Assembly (NCBI RefSeq): GCF_016907975.1
Contig: NZ_JAFBCY010000005.1
Coordinates: 62,001 to 126,000, forward strand
Length of the DNA stretch: 64,000 nt
Reading direction: 5' to 3'
From: Methylopila capsulata
GTDB taxonomy: Bacteria; Pseudomonadota; Alphaproteobacteria; Rhizobiales; Methylopilaceae
Part shown: positions 39,676-50,122 of the stretch, in pieces
Numbering within the stretch: position 1 is the first letter of the stretch
Layout: the number at the start of each line of letters is the position of its first letter
The notes under the pieces: model-generated
The model's database searches: none
Told to the model about the DNA's origin: nothing
What the model saw: only the letters and a program-made list of their open reading frames with translations
Position numbers and translations under genes: made by a program

Positions 39676-41526
39676 TCAGGCCGCCGTGTCTTCCAGCGCC
39701 TCGAGCTCCGCGATCATGCGCTCGATGAGACCGAGGCCGGTCTGCCAGAACGCCGGATCGCGGGCGTCGAGGCCGAACGGCGCCAGCAGCTCCGGATAGG
39801 GCTTGGCCCCGCCCGCCGACAGCAGCGCGAAGTAGCGCTCCACGAAGCCCTCCGACGCGTTCTCGTAGACCGCGTAGAGCGAGTTCACGAGGCAGTCGCC
39901 GAAGGCGTAGGCGTAGACGTAGAACGGCGAGTGGATGAAGTGCGGGATGTAGGTCCAGAAGACCTCGTACCCCTCGCCGATCCGGATCGACGGCCCGAGG
40001 CTCTCGGTCTGCACGTCGAGCCAGATCGCGTTGAGGCGCTCCGAGGTCAGCTCGCCGCTCCGCCGCTCCTCATGCACCTTCCGCTCGAAGGTGTAGAAGG
40101 CGATCTGGCGGACCACCGTGTTCAGCATGTCCTCCACCTTGGAGGCGAGCATCGCCTTGCGCTGGGCCGGCTCCGTGGTCTTGGCGAGCAGGGCGCGGAA
40201 GGTCAGCATCTCGCCGAACACCGAGGCGGTCTCGGCCAGCGTCAGCGGCGTCGGCGCCATCAGCGGGCCGTTCGGCGCGGCCAGCACCTGGTGCACGCCG
40301 TGGCCGAGCTCATGGGCGAGCGTCATCACGTCCCGCGGCCGGCCGAGATAGTTCAGCAGCACATAGGGGTGGGCCGAGGGAACGGTCGGGTGCGCGAAGG
40401 CGCCCGGCGCCTTGCCGGGACGGGTCGGCGCGTCGATCCAGCCGCGCTCGAAGAAGCGGCCGGCGATCTCGGCCATCTCCGGCGCGAAGCCGCCGTAGGC
40501 CCCGAGCACGGTGTCGCGGGCCTCGTCCCAGGGGATCGTGCGGGTCGGGGCGGTCGGCAGCGGCGCGTTGCGGTCCCAGTGATTCAGCGCGTCCATGCCG
40601 AACCACTTGGCCTTCAGCTTGTAGTAGCGGTGCGAGAGCCGCGGATAGGCCTCGCGCACGGCGGAGACCAGCGCGTCCACCACCTCGCGCTCGACGCGGT
40701 TGGCGAGATGGCGGCTGTCGGCCACGTCCTCGAACCCGCGCCAGCGGTCGGAGATCTCCTTGTCCTTCGCCAGCACGTTGGTGATCAGCGTGAAGGTGCG
40801 GACGTTCGCCTTGAAGGTCTTAGCGAGCGCATGGGCGCCCTTCTCGCGCGCCGCCGGGTCTGGGTCGGAGAGCATGTTGAGCGTGGGCTCGAGCGTCAGC
40901 GTCTCGCCGTCAACCTCGAAACGCAGGCCCGCCATGGTCTCGTCGAACAGCCGGTTCCAGGCGCCGCGCCCCGTGACGGACTTTTCGTGGAACAGCTGCT
41001 CGACGCTATCCTCGAGCTGGTGCGGCCGCTCTTTCCGCACGTCGTCGAGGAAAGGGCGGTAGCGGGCGAGCTCGGACTCCACGAGCGCCTGGTCGATGAC
41101 CGCGTCGTCCAGCCGGTTGAGCTCGAGCGTGAAGAACAGCAGGTGCGACCAGACGGTCGTCAGCTTCTCCTGCACGTCGCCGTAGAACTTGGAGCCCTTC
41201 GGACTCGTGGTGTCACCGGCATAGACGAGGCTGGCGTAGGAGGCGACGCGGCCCGTGAGATCGTCCAGCGCCTCGTAGGCCTTCACCGCCTCCACCAGAC
41301 GGCCGCTCGCCGCGAACTCCCCGAGCTTGCCCTTGTAGGCCGCCTCGAAAGCGCGCGCTTCGGTCTCGGCGCGGGCGAGGTCGGCGGCGACCTCCGGACT
41401 GTCGAGGCCGGGATAGAGGTCGGCGAGGTTCCATTCGGGCAACGACCCGAGGGCGGCTGAAACTGTGGACAAGGGCAAGCCTGCTCGTTCGTGGGGGACC
41501 CGGACGGCGCGCGCCCGGCGGCGCAT
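39676..41526 (-). CDS. pepF: Oligoendopeptidase F (M3 family)
   Basis: A cytoplasmic zinc metallopeptidase that cleaves short peptides. The zinc motif is MTLAHELGHGVHQVL, with the third ligand in TLAETASVFGEM. The N-terminal helical domain begins LGSLPEWNLADLYPGLDSPEVA, and GGAKPYPELLAPFGLDARDPAFW lies near the end. ATG 41526 gives 616 residues, but the conserved part starts close to TTG 41472, which also has a GAGCAGG stretch ahead of it; either may be right. It is a single gene with a terminator shared with phaR on its 3' side. Confidence 0.92.
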   Translation of the reverse strand: MRRRARAVRVPHERAGLPLSTVSAALGSLPEWNLADLYPGLDSPEVAADLARAETEARAFEAAYKGKLGEFAASGRLVEAVKAYEALDDLTGRVASYASLVYAGDTTSPKGSKFYGDVQEKLTTVWSHLLFFTLELNRLDDAVIDQALVESELARYRPFLDDVRKERPHQLEDSVEQLFHEKSVTGRGAWNRLFDETMAGLRFEVDGETLTLEPTLNMLSDPDPAAREKGAHALAKTFKANVRTFTLITNVLAKDKEISDRWRGFEDVADSRHLANRVEREVVDALVSAVREAYPRLSHRYYKLKAKWFGMDALNHWDRNAPLPTAPTRTIPWDEARDTVLGAYGGFAPEMAEIAGRFFERGWIDAPTRPGKAPGAFAHPTVPSAHPYVLLNYLGRPRDVMTLAHELGHGVHQVLAAPNGPLMAPTPLTLAETASVFGEMLTFRALLAKTTEPAQRKAMLASKVEDMLNTVVRQIAFYTFERKVHEERRSGELTSERLNAIWLDVQTESLGPSIRIGEGYEVFWTYIPHFIHSPFYVYAYAFGDCLVNSLYAVYENASEGFVERYFALLSAGGAKPYPELLAPFGLDARDPAFWQTGLGLIERMIAELEALEDTAA

Positions 41527-41692
41527 TGGTCGCCAATGATATCGCAAGCGGGTCGCCGCCGATCAATGGCGCGGCCTGAGGAGAAGGCCCCGCGCGGCAA
41601 ATACGCGTTTCGACTTAAGCGGCCATTTACCCTGAGCGCGGATGCTCGCCCGGTTCGCTTCTGATTTCCTTCCGGTTTCGCGAAAGCTCCGT

Positions 41693-43183
<1,491 letters not shown>

Positions 43184-43263
43184 GGCGCCGGACCTGATGC
43201 TGACGATTGAACCGCGCCGCGCCGACGCCCATGGTCGGCCGGCTTTACGGGGGAAGTGACGCC

Positions 43264-45276
43264 ATGATCACCAGCGCTGACCGCGGACCGACGACGGCTC
43301 CGACGCCAAAGCGCGCCTGGCGCGCCGCCGCCCTCGGCGTCAGCCTGTCGGCCCTGACCTTCGCCGGCGCTCTGGCGCAGGCGCCGGGGACGACCGCCGC
43401 CGTCGCGACGCCCGAGGCCGCCCAGACGCCGGCGCCGGCGCCGATCGTCCCCGACGTCACCGGTTCGGTCGACGCCGCGGGCGAGGCCAAGGACGAGCCC
43501 GCCGCGGCGCCCGCGGCCCCCGACGCCGAGCAGGCCGCGCCGGCCACCCCCGGCCCGGTCGAGGCGATCCATCCGACCGACCCGCTGCAGACCGCGGTGA
43601 CCGCGCTGCTCGCCACCGACGGCGCCGGCCAGAGCCTCAAGATGCCCGCCGGCGACCGCGCGGCGCTGATCGCGTTCTACGCCGCCCGCAACGGCTCGCC
43701 ACTGTGGCTCGCCGACAGCCGGTTCACGCCGCAGGCCGACGCGGCGCGCGCGAAGATCGCCTCCGCCGCCGACGACGGGCTCGATCCGAAGCGCTACGCG
43801 CTGCCGAGCTCCCCGGCCTCGTCCGAACCCGCGGTCGTGGCGCGCGCCGACGTCATGCTGTCCGCGGCGGCCCTCGCCTACGCCCGCGAGGCCTGGGGCG
43901 GCCGCGTCAACCCGACCACGATCTCCCGCTCGATCGCCGCCGGCGCGTCGCGCTTCGACGCGGCCGCGGCGCTGGTCGCGATCTCGGCCTCCGCCGACGT
44001 CGCGACCACGCTCGACGGCTTCAACCCGCCGCACGCCCAGTTCCAGGCGCTGCGCAAGCTGCTGATCGCCAAGCGCGCCGAACGGACGGAGGCCCCGAAG
44101 CAGCCCCTGATCCTCGAGGGCAAGCTGCTGAAGCCCGGCGTGGAGGACGAGCGCGTGCCCGTGCTGCGCGCGCGGCTCGGCCTTGACGAGCGTCCGGGCG
44201 ACCTGATGTTCGACGACGCGCTCGCCGAGGCGCTGTCGGCTTTCCAGAAGACGAAGAAGCTGCCGGTCTCGGGCCTCGCCAACCGCCAGACCATCCGCGC
44301 CCTGAACGCCGAGGGCCGCGGCGCCGATCCGACCTCGCTGCTCGTGGCCAACATGGAGCGCTGGCGCTGGCTGCCGCGCGACCTCGGCGCCAAGCACGTG
44401 TTCGTCGATGTGGCCGCGTTCGAGCTGCACATCATGCAGGACGGCCGCTCGATCCACGACACGCGCGTGATCGTCGGCAAGAACTCCAACCAGACGCCGC
44501 TGTTCTCGAACGCGATCGACCACATCGTGGTCAACCCGTACTGGAACGTGCCTACCTCGATCGCCGTCAAGGAGATGCTGCCGCAGCTCCGCCGGGATCC
44601 GAACTACCTCGCCAACCGCGGCTACGAGGTCGTCGTCAGCGACGGCAAGAAGACCCGCGTCGTCGGAGCCGGCTCCGTCGACTGGAGCGGCAACCTGCGG
44701 AACGTCCGCATCCGCCAGCCGCCGGGGGAGCGCAACGCGCTCGGCAACATCAAGTTCATGTTCCCCAACGATTACGCGGTCTACCTCCACGACACGCCGC
44801 AGCGGAACCTGTTCAAGCTCACGAGCCGGGCGCTCAGCCACGGCTGCGTGCGCGTGAACGAGCCGCTGCAGTTCGCGGACGCGCTGATCGGCGACCAGGG
44901 CTGGAGCGGCGAGAAGCTCGGCAAGCTCGTGGGCGGCAAGGAGCGGCGCGTGAACCTCGCGACGCCGATCCCCGTGCACCTGACCTACTTCACCGCCTGG
45001 GTGGGCGCCGACGGCGCGCTCCAGACGCGCTCCGACTTCTACGGCCAGGACCCGCGACTCAAGGCGGCCCTGAACGGCGAGCCGCTGCCGCCGCTGCCGC
45101 AGGCGGCGCCGGTCGTCGCCATGCCCAAGCCCGAGAAGCCGGTTCGCCGCGCTGCGCCCCCGCAAACTCAGGAGCAGCAGGCGCAGATGGCGGAGCAGGC
45201 GCCGGTCCAGCGCCCCCGGACTTTCGGCTCATGGCTGTCGAACGTGTTTGGCGATTCGTCGCGGCGACAACCGTGA
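43264..45276 (+). CDS. L,D-transpeptidase (YcbB/LdtD-like)
   Basis: A periplasmic peptidoglycan cross-linking enzyme of 670 residues. A signal-like hydrophobic segment lies at about 18-40. An Ala/Pro-rich stretch follows (to about 105), then a helical scaffold domain (LIAFYAARNGSPLWLADSRFT), a peptidoglycan-binding repeat (LSAFQKTKKLPVSGLANRQTIRALN) and the YkuD catalytic domain with LSHGCVRVNEPLQFAD (Cys528). The C-terminal tail is Pro/Gln-rich. ATG 43264 follows GGGGGAAG at good distance, so it is preferred over TTG 43207. The next gene on the strand is another peptidoglycan enzyme. Confidence 0.9.
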   Translation: MITSADRGPTTAPTPKRAWRAAALGVSLSALTFAGALAQAPGTTAAVATPEAAQTPAPAPIVPDVTGSVDAAGEAKDEPAAAPAAPDAEQAAPATPGPVEAIHPTDPLQTAVTALLATDGAGQSLKMPAGDRAALIAFYAARNGSPLWLADSRFTPQADAARAKIASAADDGLDPKRYALPSSPASSEPAVVARADVMLSAAALAYAREAWGGRVNPTTISRSIAAGASRFDAAAALVAISASADVATTLDGFNPPHAQFQALRKLLIAKRAERTEAPKQPLILEGKLLKPGVEDERVPVLRARLGLDERPGDLMFDDALAEALSAFQKTKKLPVSGLANRQTIRALNAEGRGADPTSLLVANMERWRWLPRDLGAKHVFVDVAAFELHIMQDGRSIHDTRVIVGKNSNQTPLFSNAIDHIVVNPYWNVPTSIAVKEMLPQLRRDPNYLANRGYEVVVSDGKKTRVVGAGSVDWSGNLRNVRIRQPPGERNALGNIKFMFPNDYAVYLHDTPQRNLFKLTSRALSHGCVRVNEPLQFADALIGDQGWSGEKLGKLVGGKERRVNLATPIPVHLTYFTAWVGADGALQTRSDFYGQDPRLKAALNGEPLPPLPQAAPVVAMPKPEKPVRRAAPPQTQEQQAQMAEQAPVQRPRTFGSWLSNVFGDSSRRQP

Positions 45277-45439
45277 ACCAAAAGCGTCCAAACGATGAAC
45301 CAGCCGCGGTTTTGGACCCCCACAGGCTTTTGCGACTAGCTTTCTCGCGATTCTGAGGCTAACAGGACACACACAAGGGGTTCGGGGGCTCATTTCATCG
45401 CGTCTGGTTCATGTCGCATTAACCAGTTCCGCAGAGACT

Positions 45440-47419
45440 TTGTTGATCAAGTGCTGCGTCGTCGCCCCCGCGACGACGTCACAGGCGATCTATAAGAGTC
45501 AGGCCGGTTCATTGTCCGAAGCGAAAACGTCTCGACGCACCGCCCTCCGCCGCGCTAGCCGCGGCGTAAGCGCTGCACTCCTCGGAGCCTTCGCGCTGAT
45601 CGCGGGCTCCGAAGGCACCCAGAACGCTCAGGCGAACGGCGACACCCGCACCCTGACGCTCTATCACACCCACCGCGGCGACCGGATCACGGTCACCTTC
45701 AAGCGCGACGGCCGTTACGACGCCAACGGATTGAAGCAGCTCAGCTACTTCCTCCGCGACTGGCGCAACGACAAGCAGACGCGCATGGAGCCGAAGCTGT
45801 TCGACATCGTGTGGGAGGTCCACCGCGAAGTCGGCCGCGGCCAGATGATCAACATCGTCTCGTCCTACCGCAGCCCCGAGACGAACGCCTATCTCCGGGC
45901 CCGCTCCCGCGGCGTGGCCAAGTCCAGCCAGCACATGCTCGGCCGCGCGATGGACTTCTACATCACCGGCGTGCCGGTCTCCGCGGTGCGCGAAGCCGGC
46001 ATGCGGCTGCAGCGCGGCGGCGTCGGCTTCTACCCGACCTCCGGGCGGCCCTTCGTGCATCTCGACGCCGGCTCGGTCCGCGCCTGGCCGCGCATGAGCC
46101 GCTCGCAGCTCGCCCGCCTGTTCCCCGGCGGCAAGACCGTCCACCAGCCCGCCGAAGGCGGCCAGATGCCCGGCTATCAGGTCGCGCTGGCCGAGCTGAA
46201 GTCGCGCGGCTCCGTCTCGGTCGACGAGGCCTACTCGGGGTCGTCGTCGGGCGGCAAGAGCTTCTTCGCCCGCCTGTTCGGCTCCGACGAGGGCGACGAG
46301 GCGGACGCCGCTCCGACCGTGGTCGCCTCGGCTCAGCCGGCGACGCGCGGCCGCGCGGCCGCCGCCTCCTCCGCCCCGCAGCGCGGCGGCGACGACGAGG
46401 AAGGCGCGGCCCCCGCCGCCGCTCCGACCTCCGCCCCGCAGGTTCGCATGGTCGCGACGCGCGTCCCGGTTCCCACGCCGCGTCCGGCCGACTTCGCCCG
46501 CGCCGCCCAGCCGGCGATCGTCGTCGCCGCGGCCGCCGTGCCCATGCCGCCGGTCGCCCCGGCCCGCGCCGTCGCCGCGAAGCCGGCGCCCGAGGCGCCG
46601 ATCCAGGTGGCGCAGGCCACGATCCCGACGCCGCCCGCAGGCCCCGACATGGTCTGGCGCTCCGGCGCCCAGCCGCTTCGCGGCGCTCAGCCCGCCGCCG
46701 AGGCCGGCCTCGCCGCCGTCTCGTCGATCCCGACGCCGCGCCCCCGCCCCGCCGCGCCGCAGAGCGCGGTGGCGGTCCTCGCCGCGCTCCCGACGCCGAC
46801 CCCGGCCGAGCGCCAGCCGCGCCAGATCGACGCCGCGACCGCCAGCGCCTATCAGGCCGAGGCGACGATGCTGCCGCCGCTGCCGGACGCCTTCCTCTCG
46901 AAGCGTCAGCCGCAGCCGGAGATGACCCTGGCCTACGCCGCGCCGCAGGCCAGCGCGCCGCAGCCGACCGACAACCGGTCCCGCGCCGTGGCCGCGCCCC
47001 AGGCGCAGCATAAGGTCCCGGCGCCGGTCGTCGCCGCCGACCCGAACGTCCGCGTGCTGTCGCCGGACTCGACGCCGGCCGCGGTCTACGCCGCCGCCAC
47101 CGCCGTTCGCCGCGCCGTCCTGCCCGCGCCGGCCGAGCCGATGGTCAGCGCCCGCTTCGAAGACGCCGTCCGCGTCGCCGTGAGCGCGACGCCGGCCCTG
47201 CGCGACGCCGACGACGCGACCTTCGTCCATCCGGACCAGACGCATGTCGCCGGCCTCATGACGGCTCCCACCGCGGCGCTTGTCGGCGGCTTCGGCGCCG
47301 ATCCGAGCCACGGCGCCCGCATCGACCGGTTCTCCGGCTCGTCGGTGATGCTCCTCAAGGTGCAGTCCTTCGCCCCGGCGGGGTCCAGCACCGCGAGCCT
47401 CGCCCGCTCCCGCGGCTGA
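45440..47419 (+). CDS. DUF882 (YcbK-like, M15-type) peptidoglycan peptidase with proline-rich tail
   Basis: A 659-residue exported protein. A signal segment (about 40-66, SAALLGAFALIAGSEG) precedes the DUF882 domain (about 70-225). That domain has VSSYRSPETNAYLRARSRG, SSQHMLGRAMDFYI and GRPFVHLDAGSVR; the histidine, aspartate and final histidine fit the zinc ligands of M15 peptidases. The rest, over 400 residues, is Ala/Pro-rich and low complexity, with recurring (I/V/L)P(T/V)P segments (VPTPRPADF, IPTPPAGP, IPTPRPRP, LPTPTPAER). The start is uncertain: TTG 45440 is listed, and TTG 45512 just before SEAKTSRR is an alternative. It probably trims peptidoglycan beside the upstream L,D-transpeptidase. 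Confidence 0.82.
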   Translation: MLIKCCVVAPATTSQAIYKSQAGSLSEAKTSRRTALRRASRGVSAALLGAFALIAGSEGTQNAQANGDTRTLTLYHTHRGDRITVTFKRDGRYDANGLKQLSYFLRDWRNDKQTRMEPKLFDIVWEVHREVGRGQMINIVSSYRSPETNAYLRARSRGVAKSSQHMLGRAMDFYITGVPVSAVREAGMRLQRGGVGFYPTSGRPFVHLDAGSVRAWPRMSRSQLARLFPGGKTVHQPAEGGQMPGYQVALAELKSRGSVSVDEAYSGSSSGGKSFFARLFGSDEGDEADAAPTVVASAQPATRGRAAAASSAPQRGGDDEEGAAPAAAPTSAPQVRMVATRVPVPTPRPADFARAAQPAIVVAAAAVPMPPVAPARAVAAKPAPEAPIQVAQATIPTPPAGPDMVWRSGAQPLRGAQPAAEAGLAAVSSIPTPRPRPAAPQSAVAVLAALPTPTPAERQPRQIDAATASAYQAEATMLPPLPDAFLSKRQPQPEMTLAYAAPQASAPQPTDNRSRAVAAPQAQHKVPAPVVAADPNVRVLSPDSTPAAVYAAATAVRRAVLPAPAEPMVSARFEDAVRVAVSATPALRDADDATFVHPDQTHVAGLMTAPTAALVGGFGADPSHGARIDRFSGSSVMLLKVQSFAPAGSSTASLARSRG

Positions 47420-47434
47420 GGCTTCTTAAACGAC

Positions 47435-47478
47435 AAACGAAAAAGCCCCGGACGGCGACGTCCGGGGCTTTTTCGTTT
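47435..47478. terminator. Bidirectional rho-independent terminator after the DUF882 gene
   Basis: Perfect 19-base arms (47435-47453 and 47460-47478) with a GC core, CCCCGGAC/GTCCGGGG, and A5/T5 flanks. It separates the DUF882 gene from the convergent gapR. Confidence 0.93.
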
Positions 47479-47494
47479 GGACCTGCGAGCTCTC

Positions 47495-47752
47495 TCAGGT
47501 CGTGGGCATGCCCAGCGCCTGGAGGTAGAGGTCGAGAATCGCCTCCATCTCGGCGCGCTCGTCCGCGTCCTGCTTGCGCAGCGAGATCACCTTCCGCAGC
47601 ACCTTGACGTCGAAGCCGTTGCCCTTGGCCTCGGCGTAGACCTCCTTGATGTCGTCGGAGATGCCCTTCTTCTCCTCCTCGAGCCGCTCGATGCGCTCGA
47701 CGAAAGCGGTCAGCTGATCCTTGGCGATATCGTCCGGATTGACCGTGCTCAC
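47495..47752 (-). CDS. gapR: GapR nucleoid-associated protein (DUF2312)
   Basis: An 85-residue DNA-binding protein. It shows the family core [43 protein letters not shown] (read in parts) and ends [14 protein letters not shown]. In Caulobacter GapR forms rings around overtwisted DNA ahead of replication and transcription and stimulates type II topoisomerases. It is nearly all helix with a coiled-coil N-terminal part. ATG 47752 gives normal length. A strong terminator follows the gene. Confidence 0.92.
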   Translation of the reverse strand: MSTVNPDDIAKDQLTAFVERIERLEEEKKGISDDIKEVYAEAKGNGFDVKVLRKVISLRKQDADERAEMEAILDLYLQALGMPTT

Positions 47753-47903
47753 ATGCCTCTCCTCGAAATTTGGAGCGTTCGGTTCGCAGAACCGCGCCCG
47801 GCCGTCAAGCCGGGAGCTATGCGCCGCCCGCGCTTCTCCCGTCCCCTTCGGATCGCGGGACGCGACCGCCCGCCAACCCGGCTACGGTCCCGGCGCGCCG
47901 CCT

Positions 47904-48284
47904 TCAGTGCTTGGCGCGGGCGTCGAAGGCGGCCTTCTGGTCGGGCGTCGCCTCGCTCTGGAAGCGCGCCTTCCACTCCTCGTAGGGCATGCCGTAGACC
48001 GCCTCGCGGGACTGCTCCTTGGTGACGGCGAGGCCGCGGGCGTCGGCGGCGTCCTTCATCCAGTTCGACAGGCAGTTCCGGCAGAAGTTCGCGAGGTTCA
48101 TGAGGTCGATGTTCTGCACGTCGGGGCGGTCGCGCAGGTGCTTGACCAGCCGGCGGAACACCGCGGCTTCGAGCTCGGTCGTGGTCGCGGCGTCGACGCC
48201 CGGCAGCTCGGACGGCGGCAGACGGGTGAGATCGACCTTGGGGGCGTCGGGCTTCGGAGCGTCGGGCTTCGGAGCGTCAGTCAT
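47904..48284 (-). CDS. DUF1244 family protein
   Basis: A 126-residue cytoplasmic protein. A KPDAPKPDAPK repeat occupies the first 16 residues, and the DUF1244 core is AVFRRLVKHLRDRPDVQNIDLMNLANFCRNCLSNWM. FCRNCL gives a CxxC pair that may bind metal. AVYGMPYEEWKARFQSEATPDQKAAFD closes the domain. The function is unknown. Its start overlaps the stop of the N-formylglutamate amidohydrolase gene (ATGA), so the two are co-translated. Confidence 0.87.
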   Translation of the reverse strand: MTDAPKPDAPKPDAPKVDLTRLPPSELPGVDAATTTELEAAVFRRLVKHLRDRPDVQNIDLMNLANFCRNCLSNWMKDAADARGLAVTKEQSREAVYGMPYEEWKARFQSEATPDQKAAFDARAKH

Positions 48285-49108
48285 GGGGTTCTCCTGCGCG
48301 TGTCGGTGCGCGAGCCGAAGTGGGTGATCCGCCGCATCTCCGGCAGATCAAGGATCGGCGGCAGCAGCCGCGCGAACCGGGCGGCCCAGCCGGCCTGGCC
48401 GGCGGCGTCGGCGACGAGGTCCTGCCGCAGTTCGACCAGCACGTGCGGCAGCCCGCGCTCGGTGCCGTGGCGGTGCATGGTGTCGCCCTTCAGGGCGCCG
48501 TCGTAGGGCTCGTTGTCGCCGACGACGAGGTCGCCCTCGGCTTCGAGCGCCGCGAGCAGGGGCTTCGTCAGTCGGTCGTCCTTGTCCCACAGCAGGCCCG
48601 CATGCCACGGCCGCGGGCGGCCCTTCCAGGCGGGGGTGAAGCTGTGGAGCGCGATCACGACCGGCGTCTCGCCGGCGTCGATCATGGCGTCGATGCGCGC
48701 GGTGATCGCGTCGTGATAGGGCCGGTGGTAGCGATCGAGACGGCGGCGGACCTCGGCGGCGTCGACCCGCGCGTTGCCCGGCACCACGGCGCCGTCGGAG
48801 AGCCGCATCACCAGCGTCGGGTCGTCCTCGCCGCGGTTGGGGTCGATCACCAGCCGTGAGGTCGTCGACAGCACGGCGGGAACGCCGAGCGTTTCCGCGA
48901 GCCGCAGCGTCACCCCCCGCATGCCGATGTCGTAGGCGATGTGCCGGTCGAACTCGGACGGCGGCAGCCCGAGGTCGCCGAGCTCGGGCGGCACGCGGGC
49001 GGAGGCGTGGTCGCACAGCAGCAGCAGACGGGCGCCGGGGCGGCCCTCGACGACCTCGAACGCGGCGTATTCGTCTTTGGTTGCGGGCGAAAATGGGTCG
49101 CAGAGCAT
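48281..49108 (-). CDS. N-formylglutamate amidohydrolase-like protein
   Basis: A 275-residue hydrolase of the HutG/FGase family. Conserved blocks are LLLLCDHASARVPPELGDLGL, DIGMRGVTLRLAETLGVPAVLSTTSRLVIDPNRGEDDPTL (in parts), VVIALHSFTPAW and VVGDNEPYDG. The histidines and acidic residues in these blocks are expected zinc ligands. True HutG removes formate from N-formylglutamate in histidine breakdown, but no hut genes lie here. This genome-context branch (next to DUF1244) is widespread and its substrate is uncertain. ATG 49108 is used; the long open frame up to 50116 is antisense to the EamA gene. Confidence 0.83.
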   Translation of the reverse strand: MLCDPFSPATKDEYAAFEVVEGRPGARLLLLCDHASARVPPELGDLGLPPSEFDRHIAYDIGMRGVTLRLAETLGVPAVLSTTSRLVIDPNRGEDDPTLVMRLSDGAVVPGNARVDAAEVRRRLDRYHRPYHDAITARIDAMIDAGETPVVIALHSFTPAWKGRPRPWHAGLLWDKDDRLTKPLLAALEAEGDLVVGDNEPYDGALKGDTMHRHGTERGLPHVLVELRQDLVADAAGQAGWAARFARLLPPILDLPEMRRITHFGSRTDTRRRTP

Positions 49109-49207
49109 GGTCCGGACGACTGTAGTGACGCGCGCCCGTCGATGCCATAGGAAGGGCCGCCCGTCCCGCCGGACGGAGCCGCCAACGACGAAAAGACGCC
49201 GGAGAGG

Positions 49208-50122
49208 ATGAGGACCATCGGGGACACGGCGGAGATCCGCGGGGAGCCGCTCGCCGGCGCCTATGCGGCGCTGTTGCTGGGCGCGCTCGCGATGGGCGCG
49301 TCGCCGATCCTCGTGCGCCTCGCCGACGTCGGGCCGTTCGCGAGCGCCTTCTGGCGCGTCGCGACCGCGCTCCCGTTGCTGTGGGCCTGGAGCCGGCTGG
49401 AGCAGCGCGGAGACGCGAAGCTCGCCGGCGGCTTCACGAAGCCCGTGGTGCTCGCCGGCCTGTTCTTCACCGGCGACCTCGTGTTCTGGCACCTCGCGAT
49501 CATGAACACGACGGTCGCCAACGCCACCTTCTTCGCCACCACCTCGCCGATCTGGGTCGTCGTGTTCTCGGTGCTGCTGCTGCGCGAGCGCGTCGCGGGG
49601 CGCACGCTGCTCGGGCTGGCGCTGGCGCTCGTCGGCGGCGCAGCGCTGATCGGCGAGAGCATGAGCGTCGATCCGGCGCGCCTCGCCGGAGACCTCTACG
49701 GAGTGGTCACCTCGGTGTTCTTCGGGGCCTATTTCCTCGCCGTCAGCCGCGCCCGGCGCAGCCACGGCTCGGGCCGACTCATCTTTCTGTCGTCGCTGAT
49801 CACCGCCCCGGCGCTCGGCGCGATCGCCTTCGCCTTCGAGGACCGGTTGCTGCCCGCGAGCCTGAGCGGCGCCGCAGCGCTGCTCGCGCTCGGGATCGTC
49901 AGCCACGCCGGCGGCCAGGGGCTGCTCGCGGTCGCGCTCGGGCGGCTCCCGGCCACCTTCTCGTCGCTCGTGATCTTCCTCGAGGCGATCGCCGCGGCCC
50001 TGCTCGGCTGGGCCGTGCTCGGCGAGCGCCTCTCCGCCGTCCAGGCCCTGGGCGGCGTCATCATCCTGCTCGGTATCTACGTCGCGCGACCGCGCGCCGT
50101 TCCTGTGGAGCCTCATCCATGA
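49208..50122 (+). CDS. DMT/EamA-family transporter
   Basis: A 304-residue inner-membrane protein with ten helices in two EamA repeats (LAGAYAALLLGALAMGASPILVRLADVGPF, and GDLYGVVTSVFFGAYFLAVS at the start of the second). IMNTTVANATFFATTSPIWVVVFSVLLLRERV is the conserved pore region. The substrate is unknown. ATG 49208 follows GGAGAGG closely. It overlaps the downstream glycerate kinase gene by four bases (ATGA). The transporter could therefore move a metabolite related to glycerate or hydroxypyruvate, but no evidence fixes this. Confidence 0.87.
   Translation: MRTIGDTAEIRGEPLAGAYAALLLGALAMGASPILVRLADVGPFASAFWRVATALPLLWAWSRLEQRGDAKLAGGFTKPVVLAGLFFTGDLVFWHLAIMNTTVANATFFATTSPIWVVVFSVLLLRERVAGRTLLGLALALVGGAALIGESMSVDPARLAGDLYGVVTSVFFGAYFLAVSRARRSHGSGRLIFLSSLITAPALGAIAFAFEDRLLPASLSGAAALLALGIVSHAGGQGLLAVALGRLPATFSSLVIFLEAIAAALLGWAVLGERLSAVQALGGVIILLGIYVARPRAVPVEPHP

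Noticed and set aside
45509-47311. 600-residue minus-strand open frame
   Set aside because: Antisense to the DUF882 gene; Gly/Arg-rich without any domain.
49109-50116. Extension of the N-formylglutamate amidohydrolase frame to 611 residues
   Set aside because: The added part is antisense to the EamA transporter gene and lacks motifs.
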